A DNA stretch of 64,000 nt from Ligula intestinalis (lineage: Eukaryota; Platyhelminthes; Cestoda; Diphyllobothriidea; Diphyllobothriidae), in assembly GCA_036362985.1 (NCBI GenBank), contig JAYGXS010000001.1:37122408-37186407 (forward strand). Reading direction: 5' to 3'. Shown here one piece after another: positions 45,190-57,415 of the stretch (the stretch's first letter is position 1; every line of letters begins with the position of its first letter). Below the pieces are notes generated by a model. That model had not been told where the DNA came from. It saw only the letters and a program-made list of their open reading frames with translations, and ran no database searches. A program made the translations under genes and the position numbers.

Positions 45190-45900
45190 ACCGTCGACAG
45201 ATCAGTCAGCCGTGGTCTACAGCGTACCATGTCAAGACTGCAATGCAAGGTATGTCGGTGAAACGGGCAGACGCCATGGCACCAGGTTGCATGAGCATCG
45301 GCTCGCAATCAACAGCAAGGATAAGCTGTCTATTGTCTATGAACACGTACAGCAGAAGAACCATTGACAAGATAGCTAGACTTCTGCTGGAAAGTTGGTC
45401 TTTGACTGGCACACTTAATAGAGCCATAGACATACATTCGAGTCAGTTTGAACAAAACTAACAGGACGGCGAAGCAGCCACAAGCTTGGAGTACAACTGA
45501 GATCAGAGGAAGGTGGGAAAGGGGTTGGCCAGGGACCACGTGACGGGCGTAGAACGCTACCTCACCGCTACCGCGCACACGAGGTTGACATGAGCTCATG
45601 CGGACAGCATGAGGGGGCATGCCAGTAAGTGCACTGACGTGCCAACAATTACGACAGCCGTAAAGGGGACAACGGTCACAGGAGCCCCCAGCGGCCAGTC
45701 TCACGGACATTCAGCAGCGAAGAAGCAGGTCAAAGTTCGTGCGCCGGGCACGGATATAGTAACAGGCATGCAGCGAGGCTGAAACAATCCCGGCAAACAG
45801 GAACAACCACCACGTTATTTTGACGATGGAATCAAGCGAGTGTCCGAAACGTCAGTCCCAATATAACTTGGTCCATGTCTTTGAACCTTCTTTTTTGTCT
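45190..45900 (+). pseudogene. Penelope-like element family 3: GIY-YIG domain and tail
   Basis: 45,209-45,345 reads VVYSVPCQDCNARYVGETGR, RHGTRLHEHRLAIN and KLSIVYEH, a GIY-YIG nuclease N-terminal half (VYSVPC...RYVGETGR). After a frameshift 45,360-45,460 reads IARLLLESWSLTGTLNRAID, matching the C-terminal block of PLE endonucleases. Downstream sequence is decayed and ends with the hammerhead-like motif at 45819-45857 and CCCAATATAACTTGGTCC. Confidence 0.75.
45819..45857 (+). ncRNA. Hammerhead-like motif, PLE family-3 tail
   Basis: TTTGACGATGGAATCAAGCG, then AGTGTCCGAAACGTCAGTC. GGA/TCC can form a short stem before GAAACGTC; the first box is TGACGA. Confidence 0.35.
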
Positions 45901-48900
45901 TTTTTAGGGGACCTCAAATCTTTGCGCATATGTAGTACCAAGTGTTTGTTAAGAAAAACGAAATGTTTCCTTTAATCCCTAAGTTTCGCAGACGTAAAAA
46001 ATAACTATAAATTAGAACAATAAATTTAAATCTTCTTGTAAGTAGCAAACAGAATGTAACCGATTTCTTTATCTGAAAAGGAACTTTTCTTAGGTCAAAA
46101 TATTTTGTACATATAACGATATTTGGATATCTATTTATTGAATACCTTCCAAAATAGCGTCGCATAATCTTCATCGTCTTCAGTGTCTTCATGCGGTCAT
46201 TCATATAGTCCGCTTCTGTTCGACGGCTACATCAACACCTTTAAAATAAGATATATCTAAAAAGCATTTACGGAAAGAAAGTGTTGTTGGATTTAAGTTT
46301 TTATGAAAACGGCCGTATGGCTCATATTGAGAAATGCCTCAAAACAGCAAACCATATTTTAGAGAATAACAAATTTCCACAACGGAATTCTGATATTGGT
46401 ATTCCTATTATTAATAAAAAGCACTTTCCGTAAAAGGTAACCTCTTTAAAAAGTGCTTTGATTACATACTCGGCTGACGAATTTCTGTGTATATTAACTT
46501 TTTTCAAAATATTCACAGTGAAATTGGAGACTTTTGACAATTTCTTTGATCTATCTGAATATAAACGATTCAATTTAACTGGCGATGAAAGAACGTACTT
46601 TTCGCTTCAATGTGGCTTATTTTGTGCATAAGTGGCTTAATTTTGCGATCTGTTAAAAGCTTGTAAATGCAGAAATACTGGCCACATACATTGTCATTTT
46701 TTTAAAAACTTACTATTCTTCTGTCTGTTCCGTTTCTAAATAACACAAAAAGGGTAACGTATAGTATACAAAAAACTATATTTCCACACGACTTACATTC
46801 AGTAAGGCCTTCCTTACATTACCTTCGTGGTGGCATATGCGGACACTTTGTTAATGTGAGTGGAGCAACGCGGTAAACCAAAATTCCGATGAGAACGTTT
46901 TTGTTACTGCATTTTTGTACAAAAAAATTTTCAAGTTAGCTAAATATAATTCATAAATATTAAATTGCTGCTTTTTATAAAAAAGGTGCGATTGCTTAAA
47001 CTTGGCTTCACTTCCATTTGAGCGACTTCAGACAAAATTTTCCGGTTCTGAAAGGGATATTTTTCACTTTTTTCTACTTATCCTGGAATTCTTCCATGGC
47101 GCAGTGCATATTGATAAAAAGTTTGGTTCTGTCTTACCTTACACCATAATAAATTTCTTCGTTATAAATTAACTCGTCATTTCGCCAAAATTAATGCCCA
47201 TTTCGCTTAATACTTTTAACTAAGAGGGCAGTTTTCCTAGCTAAAGTCTTTCTAATTATTAAATCCACTCAGTTGATCAAAATGACATGGCAGAATTTAT
47301 GCTAAACTACCAAGTTAAATTTCGTCCTTAAAGTTTCTTGCAGCACTCAAAATACTGTAGATGCAGATTCACACCATGTCAGCCACTTGCACGCAATCCC
47401 GGCATCAAGTAGCTGACCGGTTCGAAGAATGTTCTGGTTTATGAGACTGAAAAAAGAGTAAGGTTGACTATTGGGGGATCCACTTTAGCGCATTCCTTAC
47501 TAGGAGCCACCCTGTGCGTTTTTAAACTAGCACAAAGCGCTAGAAGACGTGACTTGAAAGACTGCCGATGATTTGGTTTTCTTCTCCAGCCATAAAGTCT
47601 GGGCTCATCGTGCGCGGACCAGTTTATTCGATCAATTTGTCCAGCACTGCTTCCCATCTTCTTTACTCTTTCTTGATATCAAGCTCGATTAGATGAGGGA
47701 GGAGAGAGAGAGAGCATTAGATGCGTCGCAAGTCCATTCTTACTGTAAACGTATGCAACATCCTCGCGCATACGATGCTTCGCCCACGTGGTAAACACTG
47801 GCGTGCGCGGCGGCTTAAGGGACTTGCTCCAACTCCGCATTTTGGTCAGACGAGGTGAAAAGCGGGGCCTGGAATAGCTAATACCTCATTCTTCCCTGAA
47901 CTACTGCTGCTTTTCCCCCTTTCTCCTCAAATGCAAACCTAGGTGTTTTGTCCGTCGGTGCGTACTTTTAAGACAGTGAGTAGATTTCAGTGTTGTTCCA
48001 AATTCTTGGCACTGTCCTCTCAGTTGTGGCACCATAACATCGTCTTGAATGGGGTTAACTCCTCTGTCTGTTTGGACTTTCTGTTCTCTGTTGGTACTGT
48101 AACTTATAGGGTCACGGTATAACTCAGCTTACGGACTCTTTGGAAGCGTACGCTGGAACACCCAAAACACCTTTTCCAGGGCCGGGTTTCTCCAAATTTC
48201 AATGTGTGACATAGGCGCTTAAAGGGACAAAAATTGTCGACTCAGAGACTACACCCAAACTCGCAGCTTACAACCCCATTTCGGAGAGACTGGCCACAAC
48301 TTCAATTTTCAAGGAGCAAACATTCTAGGCCGAGGAACCTCGAAATCTAAAAGACTGTCGCTTGAGGCAGGGAACCCAGATGCCAGCTTTATAAACAGGC
48401 ATCTAGACCTTCCCACGGTATACAAACTCCCAAGCCATTACGTGAGTAAAAAACAAAACAAGGTTTAACCGAACTAAGGGATTGACAGCGAAGGCATCCC
48501 TGTGAGGGAACCACCGAAAGAGGAAGCAGGACCACTTGCATCAAATCCACGCGCAGGGCCAGGCACTTAACGAAGAAAAATCGATCAGCACACAGCTGAC
48601 ATGTACAGCCACAACTTTTAATTACTGATCGATAATCTCAAGAGAGCCGGCCAAGCCCCCCGAAACATCGGCGTACAATTATACTCATTCTAGTGAGCTC
48701 AATATGATCCCTGACTATTAGTAATGCATGCATTGGAATCCTTCAGAGAGGGGAAGCTCTGCTAAGCGCAGCCGAATGTCTGATGGGGGACTGCCTCAGT
48801 TGATTTATGGAAATTTTTCTGCAACGGTGTTTGTCTATTTCTTGGAGTTGCGTCCGGTCGATTGCTGTATGGTATGTTAGACGACTTTGCTCCACTAAAG

Positions 48901-50204
48901 AGCCTTTCCGGTTCAGGTTTAGCATGTCCAGGCTTCAAGGCTAATGAAATACAAGACGGTAAAGTAGTCGCAGTTTATTTTCCCTTGCCGCGTGGAAAAT
49001 TTGAGGTTTATCGATCTCTGATGCTTGCATTTTTTTGGAAATGCATCGGTTTAACCGTTTTTGAGGCTTTACCCCGTAGTCCAAAATGAGTTAGCTTTAC
49101 GTTTTTTAAACGTCAAAACATAGAACATCGACATGATTAACGGGTTTATGGCATGCGGATAGGCAGGTTAAGAAAGGTTTGGCCGTTCGTTTTGAAGACA
49201 GTTGTCATCCAACTCAAGCAGCTGCCTACAGCCTTACAAATATACGTACATCAAGACTGAAGCAAAGCACTTTGGTCCTTCGCCTTTTCTTTAGTTTCTC
49301 TGTCTCTTTTTATCGTAATCTTTGGCTTCAAGTTGATTAATTTTACATCAGTTGGCTTGCACTTTTGGCATATAACAAGGTTTTTTTTAATTTAACAGAT
49401 GCATTCGCAGTGTGCTGCTTGGACTTCTATGCTTCATTCCCTCATATCATTGTAGCCTTAGGTGAAGGAAATATATAGCGCCTTTAATTTTAGGTTGTAC
49501 TTTTGCACAAATAGATCGGTATTTGAACGCTCCTGCTGCTGCTGCTGCTGTACGTTGTCCGAAGGTTGGTTCCGTTGATTTTGGCCGGAAATATGACTCC
49601 CTTTACCTCCCATCTATTGTTCTGAAAAGGTTGTTCTGAGCTGCTAACCAGGGGACGACGGATTCCATCCTGACGTTTGTCCACCAACTGGGACGGCTGT
49701 TATGGAAACCTCAGGTTGTGGTTAGCCCAACCATCCATCCGATAAACTATTTGATGCGCCGCATGTTGCCGACACTTCAAGGACTAACTCATGCGTCGAC
49801 CCCCTCCACCCTCCCCTCCCCCCAACCTCCCTGGAGAGATAGAAATGTGCCCACATGGAACACGATAGTCTGCTTGGGTAGATTTTAGACAAATAACCTG
49901 AATCATTGAGCAGTGGGGTGAATAGTTTAGAATCCTTTGCAATATTAAAGTGATGAACATGCGAAGACAAAAAAAGGTTGGCCTGTCTGACACTTTTATG
50001 CTAGTGTCTTCGCGCGTGTGGTTACCGGAAAAGTACGATAGAAGAGGGCTCTGTTGTACTTTCATCTGGTCGCCTAGAATTGGCCGGGACAATCTAAATG
50101 TAGGTTTTATTTACTTGACTGGCATACCGAAAGTTATAAGATCTCAATTAACAGATCTACTTGTAGATAAACATTCTCAACAACGAAATGTGAGGCTAAA
50201 ATAG
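45901..50204. other. Long stretch without a recognised gene
   Basis: AT-rich between 46,000 and 47,400; a GA microsatellite near 47,700-47,714; a CTG/CTG triplet run (six units) near 49,531-49,549. Short open frames only, none with a domain. Confidence 0.55.
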
Positions 50205-50420
50205 GCAGTTCTGACATATTGGCCGTCTCGCGAACCCTTATATTACCTATCATCGGCCAGCCACACGCGACCACAGGCTGTGCACCACCCGAGATTCATC
50301 TGCCTACCGTAATAGCTGCTGTGCGGCTGCTGGCGGGGCTCGAAAATGAGCCCCAAGGCAGAACGGGGCAAATTAGTCCTGTAACCGACCGGGGAAACAG
50401 CATCGACCCCCTACTAAGAT
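50205..50420. mobile_element. Rearranged SINE (inverted junction)
   Basis: 50,230-50,300 on the minus strand gives CTCGGGTGGTGCACAGCCTG and CGTGTGGCTGGCCGATGATA (SINE head/body). 50,318-50,420 on the plus strand gives GTGCGGCTGCTGGCGGGGCT and CCCCAAGGCAGAACGGGGCA (SINE 3' end). The two halves are in opposite orientation. Confidence 0.5.
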
Positions 50421-52131
50421 GTACTGTTGTTCAACTTCGTGAAGTAATCATCATAGCCACTCCTGTCTAGACAAATAATGTTGATTGGTGAGGTTGTCTC
50501 TAGCGGTCTTTTTTGGTCCTTATGTATTATACGTACCTACTTCAATTTTAAAGTGGGTTGAATTACCTGTACACTTCTGGTTTTCTACGCGCAATCCATC
50601 GATCTAGCAGGGATTTTCTGATGGTATTGGAATGAAGAACGGTTCTCCGAAGGCAAACATATTCCATAACTGCTAAAATCAGCAAACTAAGCAAAATTGG
50701 CCTTTTGAACTACCCACGGGAATTACTGCTTACTTACAAATTTTCAGTAGGGTGATTTGCCTAGTCTTCCTGCCTTTTGTACTTTTGTTAAGCTTTTTTC
50801 TAGTTGGTTTTGGTGATGCCACTGGAAAATGTCTCTCAGTGACCTCGCCCAAGGTTTGGGCACACCCATCTACATGCACGCGTTCGCCATTGGTCGAGCG
50901 GGGGATTAGCGATGATATTAAAGCTACCTTTAGTGTCTTCTCCCAAGGTTTGGGCACGTGACCCAAGTTGCCTTCGTAACTTCTTTATTGGGCATTCAAA
51001 TTGGGTTCTAATTTCTTCCCTAGCATGCCCCGCCCGTCCTCTCCCTTAAAATCACTCGTTTGTATGCCTGCGGGGCGCGCTTCACACTTTGCCCACGACA
51101 CAACCCTACCGTTTTTTATTTCTTCACCCACCCAGAGCGTCAGAATGTATGTACTTCAAGAAGTTGAATGCAGTGAACACACCTTTTTTACTATCCAATC
51201 ATGAACTATCTTCTCCTTCGCAGCATACTGCATGCTCATTTTAAGCTAGTATATCAAATCTGTCACCACAGAGGCGCAAATTAACGCGTATATTCATGAG
51301 AAAGTTCAAAAGTAACTATATTTAATTGCAGAGCACTTATGCCACCGTTATAATTTTCTAACAGCGAGTGAGAAGCTTGAGTAGGATAACCTCTTGAGCA
51401 AACAATTCCCGAAAATTAAATTGCACATTAAAAACGAAAACGAAAAGTGCCCTTGCATATAAGACTTCCTGTTAAGTAGATAGCGTGTTGGAACAGCGTG
51501 TTGTATGATAAGCGTCTATAAGCCTCCTGTTTCTGGGCACCTGCGCCGTGATATGAATCATATGATCAGGGCTCACATCCAGCCCGAAAATTTGCCCATA
51601 CAGCTTCTTGAACAGCCAATCACGGGGAGTTTACGAACTCCGTAATTATCCAATCAACCGACCAAGCCGACGCTGACTGACTTCCACCTCGCGCTTTTTT
51701 ATCTGGCCCCACAGTACGTCCGTGGAAAGACGAGTTCACAGAGCTGGGACCGCCACCAGGTTTCTGTACTTAATAAACTACCCCTGTTGATGTCTTTCTT
51801 CTCTGAAACGGTAATGGGCCGTGATTGTTGTGACAATTTGAATGCACTCACTGTTTAGGCGCCAAAAATAGTAACTTATACTTAAAGGTAATATTTACAG
51901 AGCAATACACACATTTCAACAGTTTGCTTCTCTTATGTCGAAAAGGGACCTTAGTTTCCTGTCTATCCAATTAACTGACTTAGGAGAGCATGCTTGGCAG
52001 ATATCCTGGGGGACCAAGATGGGGCCTTTTTTCAAAATATCCCCTCTTGAATGAATGAAAATGTTCGCGTTCCAGTTATCTGCATGGACAAGGAAGAAGA
52101 CGTGTCGAACACCGTATCAGTTGGTTTATTG
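50421..52131. other. Intergenic with a short direct repeat
   Basis: CCCAAGGTTTGGGCAC, itself partly palindromic, occurs at 50848-50863 and 50942-50957. Near 51,765-51,815 TTAATAAACTACCCCTGTTG and TTCTCTGAAACGG recall the end of the family-2 PLE tail at 44,690-44,730. No gene recognised. Confidence 0.45.
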
Positions 52132-52168
52132 TCCTGAGCTTTCGAACTCTTACAGGAGGTCATCTTTA
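52132..52168 (-). ncRNA. Hammerhead-like motif, isolated PLE tail
   Basis: On the minus strand AAGATGACCTCCTGTAAGAG then TTCGAAAGCTCAGGACAATA. GATGA and GAAA boxes are present; the stem-III position reads AGCT instead of ACGT, still self-complementary. Confidence 0.35.
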
Positions 52169-52751
52169 GAGCTAATAAGCAGCAACCAAAAGGAGGGTAA
52201 TTGTAGTGGCCAAAGGTTTTAATGATAGAGCTGCCTGTTTTGACTTGGCTCGAAGGAGCAGGTTATGTTGGCCAGACAGCTAAGCGTTAATAATGTTGAC
52301 CGCAAGAACATCATCCTACCTGACTTAATCGAGGCCTACTAAAGTCCGTCTTAAGTGCAATTCTGGCTTACTTAATCGACAGTGATTGGTAAGTTGGCGG
52401 TAGCCAAGCCCCTTGTGTCATCAAAAGGCTGTTGGCAAAGCTGTTCAAATTCTTAATGGATGCCTGTGATGACCGACTCAATAGCAATATGGTTTGTGGA
52501 TGTGGATTTATATTCGCAGAAGATGCTCGTCCAAGTCCTTCAGGTAGCCCTGCCCAAGATGAACCCCAAATCCAGCATTGCCAACCCCAAACATTCCAGC
52601 CCACATGCTACTACGTTGACTAACAACCACGAATAAACACAAGCATCTCACTGACACCATTCTCTGTTACCTATTTGGAAAATTTAGTAAATATTAAATC
52701 TGTGCAAACATTCGGGGTCCACAAATAATGTTTTCTGCACCATCCTCGAAA
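52169..52751. other. Intergenic, nothing recognised
   Basis: Short open frames on both strands without a recognisable domain. Confidence 0.5.
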
Positions 52752-52796
52752 GGGGAAGAAGAAGAGAATACAAATAATGGGACCAAGTTCTGTCTA

Positions 52797-52834
52797 GGCT
52801 GACGTTTCGAAAACATTCTCGTTTTTCGTCAGAA
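52797..52834 (-). ncRNA. Hammerhead-like motif in the left arm
   Basis: On the minus strand TCTGACGA, then stem AAAAC / GTTTT with loop GAGAAT, a C, then GAAACGTCAG. CTGACGA differs from the core CTGATGA only at the position that tolerates change in hammerhead ribozymes. CTG and CAG can form stem I. Confidence 0.45.
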
Positions 52835-53058
52835 CGTGCTGCTTACTCAGCCGTTGGCTTCGAATAAATGCGCCTCGCCATCAGCCAGCGTGGCACACTT
52901 TCTCATGGCGGCAGCCGCAAGGATGAGTATGATTCAAACGTGCATTAGCAATCGATTAGTACAACCGGTCGACGCGCCTCTATCAGGCACATTTACAACA
53001 CGAGGCTGGCGGCGGAGCGCATTTATTCGAGGCCAACGAAGAGTAAGCAGCATGCTCT

Positions 53059-53094
53059 AACGATGGACAGGAGAATGTTTTCGAAATTTCAACC
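53059..53094 (+). ncRNA. Decayed hammerhead-like motif in the right arm
   Basis: AACGATGGACAGGAGAATGT then TTTCGAAATTTCAACC. GAAACGTC is changed to GAAATTTC and the stem is weaker; probably dead. Confidence 0.25.
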
Positions 53095-53145
53095 TTAATA
53101 AAACTTGGTTCCAGTACTTTCTCCCTCTTCTTCTTTCTCTTCTGA

Positions 53146-54059
53146 TGATTCAACGTGTTTTTCGTAGGCAACTATAAACTATTTGCATCTTTACAGTGAA
53201 ATCTGAATTTCTCGGTAGAAAAACCATTTATTTGTGAAATCAATCCCTTGATCGAATCAATCGGTGACCTATTCACATGCAATAAGGCAGGGCTCAGCAA
53301 TGACATGTTGCATTGACCGAAATAAGTTATAACCTGAAGGAACTTTCGTAGTGGTTGAAGTCAAAGAGACCCTACCAACTATGGTCTTCAAACTTAGTCT
53401 TAATGGGAGTATAGAGTGTTCGTATGTCGATACATGGCAAGACTTATGTAGGAAACTTCGGCACATAGTATGGGAAGACTTCGCAGTCATTAGTAAAGAG
53501 TGAAGGGGATGGGCGACCTCACCATGAATGCGATCAACGAATTGCTTGGCTATTTTAAAGTGTTGCTTAATTATAATTTTAGCTCAAAAACCACAGGCGG
53601 TTGAAAAGCGCATTCGGAGGATACGTTAACAAATGACCGGGCCTTTTTAGACAAAGCTGAACCGATAACTGAAGAGCTGTAAATAATGAGATGGCCAATG
53701 CAGGCATCTGTAAAGCGCTAGATTAGGGATTGTGGTATGAAAAATGAACGTAAACGGTGGATATAATCTAGAATTTCCCGAATTTTAAAAATGAGTGTTT
53801 CACTCTGAAGAGTAACTGAAAGGTTAGATGCCAGAGTACCACCAAGGTACCGGAAAGAGAATACCTCATTGAGCAGTATGTCTAAGGACTCAGGATCGGG
53901 AGAGGTTCACAGTCTGAAAACATACTTGACTGGCTACTGGTCGCTTAGTAGAAGGCCATTTACTAACGACCATACTGAGACGTAATCCAGATTATTTTTC
54001 AATACTTGTAGACATATCAGACTATTTTAGGACATTTTAAGGGTAGACAAGGACTTCCA
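53146..54059. other. Intergenic, nothing recognised
   Basis: Short open frames only; no recognisable domain or repeat. Confidence 0.5.
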
Positions 54060-54203
54060 AGAAGGCCTTTTCTGGCTTATTTGCCGTTGTCAGCTAGAGA
54101 TACCCAACTCCAGTGTGGCAGCGGAAATTGCCGTCACACTCGAGTTTCGAACCCGCGTCTCTCCGGTTGGCTCCAAACGCCCTAACCATTGAGCTAACAG
54201 GCC
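54060..54203 (-). mobile_element. tRNA-derived SINE, 5' half
   Basis: On the minus strand the head reads GGGCCTGTTAGCTCAATGGT then TAGGGCGTTTGGAGCC, with box B-like CGGGTTCGAAACTCG. The body follows as CTAGCTGACAACGGCAAATA and AGCCAGAAAAGGCC. This is the best-preserved tRNA-like head in the window. Confidence 0.7.
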
Positions 54204-57119
54204 CAACGTCTTGCTGGTTGTTGATCGGGACTATACATTAGCAGATAGGCGTACACCGATCGGCATATGCCTATCCACTAATGTATCTGACTTTTGAGAG
54301 GATGGTTAACAACTATATCATCAGCACATTCAACATACAGAAATTCGTTTGGCCAGCTGGGAAATACGGTGGGGACGGGGGTTGGACTCCTTAGTAAATG
54401 GTTCTCAAAAATTTCCTTCTCACCCAACGTCATGCTTCACAATCTCCTTATCGCATGTCCTCTTTTACTAACGTACTTACTGACCATATTTTCAGCAAAG
54501 GTACTGCCTAAAGGTCCACACATGTGTTTCACCGGTGCGAGGGGTTCGGCTCATCAGTGGGTCTCCCAGCAGTCACTTTGTGCTTTCTGGTCGATACTCC
54601 ATTTTTGAATTTTTATTTTCGTACTTTCCTCAAAAATTAATCTCCAATTTCAAGGGTCTATTGACATGGACCGAAATGTTAAATTAATACTTGAGCTGAA
54701 GTCCATCAGCCAATGTGGAGGATAACTGCGTACTATTCACAAGTGGTCAACAGGCAGTCAGTAGTATGACTTACGTAGTTATTGGCCACACTTAACGACC
54801 GGAAGTCAGTCCAGTGTACTTTTCGACTGCGACTTTCTCTTCTACTGAGGCTATTAATATTCCGCCCAATGATGTATGCTCTTGCTGGTACCTTGGTGGT
54901 ACTCTGGCATCCAACCGCTCTATTACTGTTCATGTTGAAGGCCTCTTTATGAAAATCGTCAAACGTTTATGTTATATCCGCTGCTTGCGTTCATATCGCA
55001 CATCGCAAGCCCTTATCTGCTTGCATTCTCTCCCTTATTCTTTACGGCTCTCTAGTTATTTTGTCAGCTTAACTTATAAAAGACCTGGTCATTCTTAAAC
55101 GTATCCTCCAAATTCTCTCTTCAGCTGCCGGTGTTTTCTATGTTTTCTTTAGCTGACATCATAGTGCAGCGCCACTTTAAAATGGTTCAGCAATTTTTTG
55201 AACGCATCCTTAGTGAGGCCGCTTACCCTCTCCACTCTGAAGTTTGAAGGCTGCGAAGTCTTCCCGTACTATGCGCCGAAACTTACGGCAAGACATAGGA
55301 CTGTCATACCTAACACGCTACTTCACGTGTAAAGAAACGGAAATAGTGAAGTTTGAAAGCCAACCTGTCTCCATAACAGATGTAGATATCGTGTAAACCT
55401 TAACTTTGATTATTCTATGACTTTTTAACTTTGACCTTTTACCATGACACCCTACCTTATCCCTGCCCTCCATTAATGAAGCTATTTTTGCTGACGCTTT
55501 CGGATATTACTTTCAAAAATAGCTTTTTCTCTCACGGGTACCAACTTTAAGCCCAGGCCGTGTTTTGCAAATATTTTGCCTCTGCAAGGGTTCAGCTCAT
55601 CAGTTAATCCCCCAGCATTCTATCAAACTTCTGACTCCAAATGCCTAATCGTTGTTGAGATTACTAGGCAGCAATCTTTACGGATGGCATCAGTAACTGG
55701 TAGTTCACCGTTTCCTTTTGCTTCCTGCAGCTAAACACCACAGTCAAGCTTCAGTGAATGTGCTGCTATGACATCAATTTTGAATGCCAGGTTCCTACCT
55801 TTAGGATTATCGTGACAAATCCAGTTTACTTGACCAGTCATGATTCGATATAAATACGAGTGTCTTGGAATGGTTTGCCACTTTTCTTTTTATGTCTTCA
55901 TGTTAATTCATGTTCGCTTTTCGGAGGTTACTTCTGCTGATATTGAATTAATCAACTCGCAATACGTCTACGAGTTACGTTGAGCATTTTCTGTGAACTA
56001 TGATAACTCCATGCTTCTTTGCGTTGAAACTATATCCTGCTGTCCTGAACTTTCGTTATCTGGTATGTCATCATCGCATCTTCTATAGCGTTCAAATCGT
56101 TTCTGGTACATTCTTTCAGAGAACTTGTTCACCATAAGCTTCTTGAAGTTAACACTGTCTTTCAGTAGGATGTTTTTTCAAATAAATGCAAAAAGTAATG
56201 CCTCCTACAAGTTATTTTTGGCATATAATCTCTCGCCTTCCCGAGAATAAGCAATATATTGATTTTAAGTATTCAATTAAAGGCCATAAACTAAATATGA
56301 CAAATCATTTGCTCTACTTGATAACATGCATTGTTATTTTAGTTACCTGAAGACAGTACCATTAAAAAATTTGAACCACGTCAGTACAAACTGCATATGG
56401 ACCCCCCTAACAGACCACAATTCCGACCTTGTTTAGCATGCGTAGATGCCTTACAAAACCTTCCTCCCTCATTCTTGTCAGTAGTCATCTCGCACTTTCA
56501 TTGACCTAAATGACGTCTAGTTTTGTACGTGCCCCTAATGAATACTCAAATAAGTCTGTTTGCCGGTTTTTACTGCTTTACTTCGTGCATGGGCATCCTC
56601 GCAAGGCCCACGGTCTTTCGGATAATTTTTAGGTGGTTATATTAAAAGTGTTTTTTGTAAATTGTTTGTGCACGAAATTTTTGCTCTTCTTATCCCATTG
56701 CAAACTCCTTCAATGTAATATCCAAACCATGCCTGATTACTTTGCCCACTTAATTAACCATGGTCTTGCATGTAAAAAACCTGGCTAAAAATAAAGTATT
56801 CTATATAAAAGAAAAAAACTAAGATAATATCGAGTGGGGCAGCGCGCTAGAACCAACATTCCTACGAAGTGAATGCTTGGCAGTTTCCCAATGTCACTGG
56901 GATTAATCTGATTGTACGAGTCAACATACTCACCTCCTCCTCCTCGTACTTTCCATCCCCCTGTCTTTGCCTGTGGTCTTCCTGGACCACAACACGGAAA
57001 TTTAAAAAACACATCCTCTGATGCTTGGCTTTGATAAGTTTGCTCATTTACACGGTGGTGTAGGGTCGGTTGGACCGTGTCAACTAAAAACCCATAAAAG
57101 TTATAGCAAACACATACTC
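54204..57119. other. No gene; diverged dispersed repeats
   Basis: 54,518-54,570 and 55,560-55,615 share GGTTCRGCTCATCAGT and neighbouring words, and 54,650-54,770 resembles 43,050-43,190. No coding region recognised. Confidence 0.45.
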
Positions 57120-57365
57120 TAGACCATTCGTCACCAAGCGCAGGATGAGGAAAGGTCGTGAGTTCAAGCCTCGGGTAGAGCACCACTTGGGGTCGGGTAT
57201 GACCGGCTGACGACGGCAAATAAGCTAGAAATAGGCAGTCCAGTCTCCCTTGTTTTTTCTGGCAATACTAACTGTCTAGACTACTGGTCACCGTGCGGCC
57301 GCTGTCCGGGCCCTAGAAATTAGGCCCAAGGCAGAATGAGACAAGTAAGTTCCAGAAAACCAGAT
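57120..57365 (+). mobile_element. tRNA-derived SINE
   Basis: Head end with GTGAGTTCAAGCCTCGGGTA, body GTATGACCGGCTGACGACGG and AGTCCAGTCTCCCTTG, 3' region CCGTGCGGCCGCTGTCCGGG and AAGGCAGAATGAGACAAGTA. It lies directly upstream of a PLE remnant. Confidence 0.6.
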
Positions 57366-57415
57366 TGGGGGAAGGTAAGTACATGTGGCGGTTGACGGAA
57401 CCGTTGATGGCAAAG

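Larger units (their letters stand above)
52752..53145. repeat. Inverted pair of PLE family-3 tails
   Basis: Left arm about 52,752-52,897 and right arm about 53,003-53,145 are inverted copies: on both, GAAGAAGAG, then ACCAAGTT, TTTCGAAAACATTCTC, GTGCTGCTTACTC (or GCTGCTTACTC) and CGAATAAATGCGC in the same order. The spacer is about 105 bases. Each arm carries a hammerhead-like motif (52797-52834 minus, 53059-53094 plus). Confidence 0.7.

Noticed and set aside
54130..54203. Functional tRNA gene on the minus strand
   Set aside because: Good A and B boxes but no acceptor pairing, and the SINE body follows directly.
57021..57219. Part of a 144-codon minus frame as a gene
   Set aside because: The frame is largely the translation of a SINE body and its flank.
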